Assembly (NCBI GenBank): GCA_002362135.1
Contig: DETO01000138.1
Location: 1-14,974 of the forward strand
Source: Ruminococcus sp. UBA3286
Lineage (GTDB): Bacteria; Bacillota; Clostridia; Oscillospirales; Ruminococcaceae
Length of the DNA stretch: 14,974 bases
Direction: 5' to 3'
Numbering within the stretch: the first letter of the stretch is position 1; the number at the start of each line of letters is the position of its first letter. Under the pieces are notes generated by a model that did not search any database, was not told the DNA's origin, and saw only the letters and a list, made by a program, of their open reading frames with translations. A program made the position numbers and the translations under genes. Positions 14,601 through 14,974 of this stretch are shown piece after piece.

Positions 14601-14974
14601 GATATCGTTCTTAATCCTCTGGGCGTACCTTCGCGTATGAATATCGGTCAGGTTCTTGAAGTCCACCTTGGTATGGCTTGCAAGGCTCTTGGCTGGCACA
14701 TCATGACGCCCGTATTCGACGGCGCACACGAAGACGATATCCGCGACTGCTTCCGCATGGCTGACGAATACAGCAAGGATCACCGCGACGATATGTTCGA
14801 ACTGAAATCAATGGACAAGGTAATAAATCCGAAGGCTCTTGAATTCAACGAGGATTGTAAATTCACCCTTTACGACGGACGTACCGGCGAAAAGTTCGAT
14901 AACCGCGTAACTGTCGGATATATGTACTACCTCAAACTCCACCACCTTGTTGACGATAAGATTCACGCCCGTTC
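11643..14974 (+). CDS. rpoB: RNA polymerase beta subunit, 3' end outside the window
   Basis: About 1110 codons of the catalytic beta subunit are present; the frame is open to the window edge, missing perhaps 100 or so C-terminal residues. Early landmarks are [20 protein letters not shown] in the lobe region. The rifampicin-pocket region runs from [14 protein letters not shown] to [19 protein letters not shown], with drug-contact residues D513, H523 and S528 (E. coli D516, H526, S531) unchanged, so it reads as rifampicin-sensitive type. Two natural differences from E. coli are C504 (G507) and P507 (Q510). [12 protein letters not shown] follows, and the active-site segment [12 protein letters not shown] is at 955-966. 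The ATG at 11643 is supported by AAGGAGGT 8 nt upstream. rpoB usually follows rplL; here a divergent membrane protein gene precedes it and rpoB has its own perfect promoter. rpoC presumably follows outside the window. Confidence 0.98.
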   Translation, partial: MVNVTPKQLGKNVRMSFGKITEPLEMPNLIEVQKNSYKWFREEGLKEVFRDMTAITDYNGNLVLNFKDYRFDDTPKYTLAECKSRGATYQVAMRATATLFNSETGALSESEIYMGDFPLMTDSGTFVINGAERVIVSQLVRSPGVYYAFEKDKTGKDLFSTTVIPNRGAWLEYEMDSNDVVYVRIDKNRKIPITTFIRALGVGSDEEIFELFGEDERLKQTILQKDQTKNNSDALIDVYKKLRPGEPPTVESAVTHLNNLFFDAKRYDLCRFGRYKYNKKLGIASRLAGHVLSEPVVNPMTGEIMAEAGETVSYDKACEIEQAGVYYAFVTVEAKEYYTNERGETQIRFVERVAKIIGNGMVDIKGYVDFDAEKYGINEKVSFKVLREILENSADADELEENIKKKADELVPKHIILDDIFATISYFINLCEGVGTVDDIDHLGNRRIRSVGELLQNQFRIGYARMERGIRERMNIQTQDVNTLTPQTLINIRPISSAMKEFFCSSPLSQFMDQNNPLAELTHKRRLSALGPGGLSRDRAGFEVRDVHYSHYGRMCPIETPEGPNIGLISYLATFARINEYGFIEAPYRKVDKETGVVTNEVVYMTADVEDNYVVAQANEPLTEDGKLARPRVNARHRDQILECEREIVDYMDVSPKMVVSVATSMIPFLENDDANRALMGSNMQRQAVPLLKTERPFVGTGMEYKAAVDSGVCIVSDCDGKVSYVDADNIRVIGNDGIERKYELIKFKRSNQGTCVNQRPIVSVGEEIKKGQVLADGPATADGEISLGKNALIGFMTWEGYNYEDAVLLNERLVREDVFTSVHIEEYEIECRDTKLGPEEITRDIPNVGDDALANLDENGIIRIGSEVTAGDILVGKVTPKGETELTAEERLLRAIFGEKAREVRDNSLKVPHGEAGVIVDVKVFTRENCDELSAGVNMRVICYIAQKRKITVGDKMAGRHGNKGVVSRILPEEDMPFLPDGTPLDIVLNPLGVPSRMNIGQVLEVHLGMACKALGWHIMTPVFDGAHEDDIRDCFRMADEYSKDHRDDMFELKSMDKVINPKALEFNEDCKFTLYDGRTGEKFDNRVTVGYMYYLKLHHLVDDKIHAR

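Noticed and set aside
11568..14783. Several long minus-strand open frames opposite rpoB (280, 149 and 283 codons among others)
   Set aside because: Shadows produced by the codon bias of rpoB; no family resemblance.
11640..14974. Rifampicin-resistance allele
   Set aside because: The main resistance positions (E. coli D516, H526, S531) carry the susceptible residues.
1..14974. tRNA, rRNA, CRISPR array, prophage or integrase
   Set aside because: No cloverleaf, rRNA segment, regularly spaced direct repeats or phage genes were seen on either strand.

Overview
The window looks like a chromosomal segment of a fibre-degrading gut or rumen Clostridia bacterium, most like Ruminococcus (Oscillospiraceae). 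The signs are a dockerin-bearing pectin lyase with a two-repeat cellulosomal dockerin and Thr-rich linker, a textbook SCIFF (ranthipeptide) peptide with its radical SAM/SPASM maturase, a Firmicutes-type ABC-F protein, and a clostridial RpoB. Base composition is moderate, with GGC-rich glycine codons in most genes. The genus is inferred; no rRNA is present.

Layout: 1-3304 is a secreted multidomain rhamnogalacturonan lyase (PL11 + CBM13-like + beta-sandwich + dockerin) with its own promoter and terminator. 3315-5300 is a monocistronic ABC-F ATPase. 5368-7516 is a compact RiPP operon: strong promoter, leader hairpin, 45-residue six-cysteine SCIFF precursor, terminator-like attenuator, radical SAM maturase, then a small Cys-rich TIGR04076-like protein whose codon use differs from its neighbours. 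The operon ends in a long bidirectional terminator shared with the converging minus-strand rodA. 7522-11207 (minus strand) holds, in transcription order, a four-helix membrane protein of unknown function, comM/yifB and rodA. A 160-bp MITE-like element with 16-bp terminal inverted repeats and a TTA duplication sits exactly between the stop codon of the membrane gene and the Shine-Dalgarno of comM. 11208-11642 is a dense regulatory region, and 11643 to the window end is rpoB (about 1110 codons, cut by the window edge).

The most unusual region is the 435-bp gap before rpoB. It has a perfect-consensus plus-strand promoter (TTGACA, 17 bp, TATAAT), and about 45 bp further on a second perfect-consensus promoter pointing the opposite way (also 17 bp, with an extended -10). 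The minus-strand promoter is followed about 95-125 nt later by a strong intrinsic terminator whose T-tract is on the minus strand. Together these predict a discrete antisense RNA of about 125-130 nt that crosses the rpoB promoter, plus a roughly 200-nt structured rpoB leader. No ribosomal protein gene precedes rpoB here. I know of no description of this arrangement, but I could not search.

How the parts work together: the lyase is an extracellular, probably cellulosome-docked pectin enzyme. The SCIFF cassette makes a thioether-crosslinked peptide, with the attenuator likely setting a high precursor-to-enzyme ratio. The remaining genes are housekeeping: translation factor-like ABC-F, cell-wall polymerase RodA, DNA-uptake helicase ComM and RNA polymerase beta subunit.
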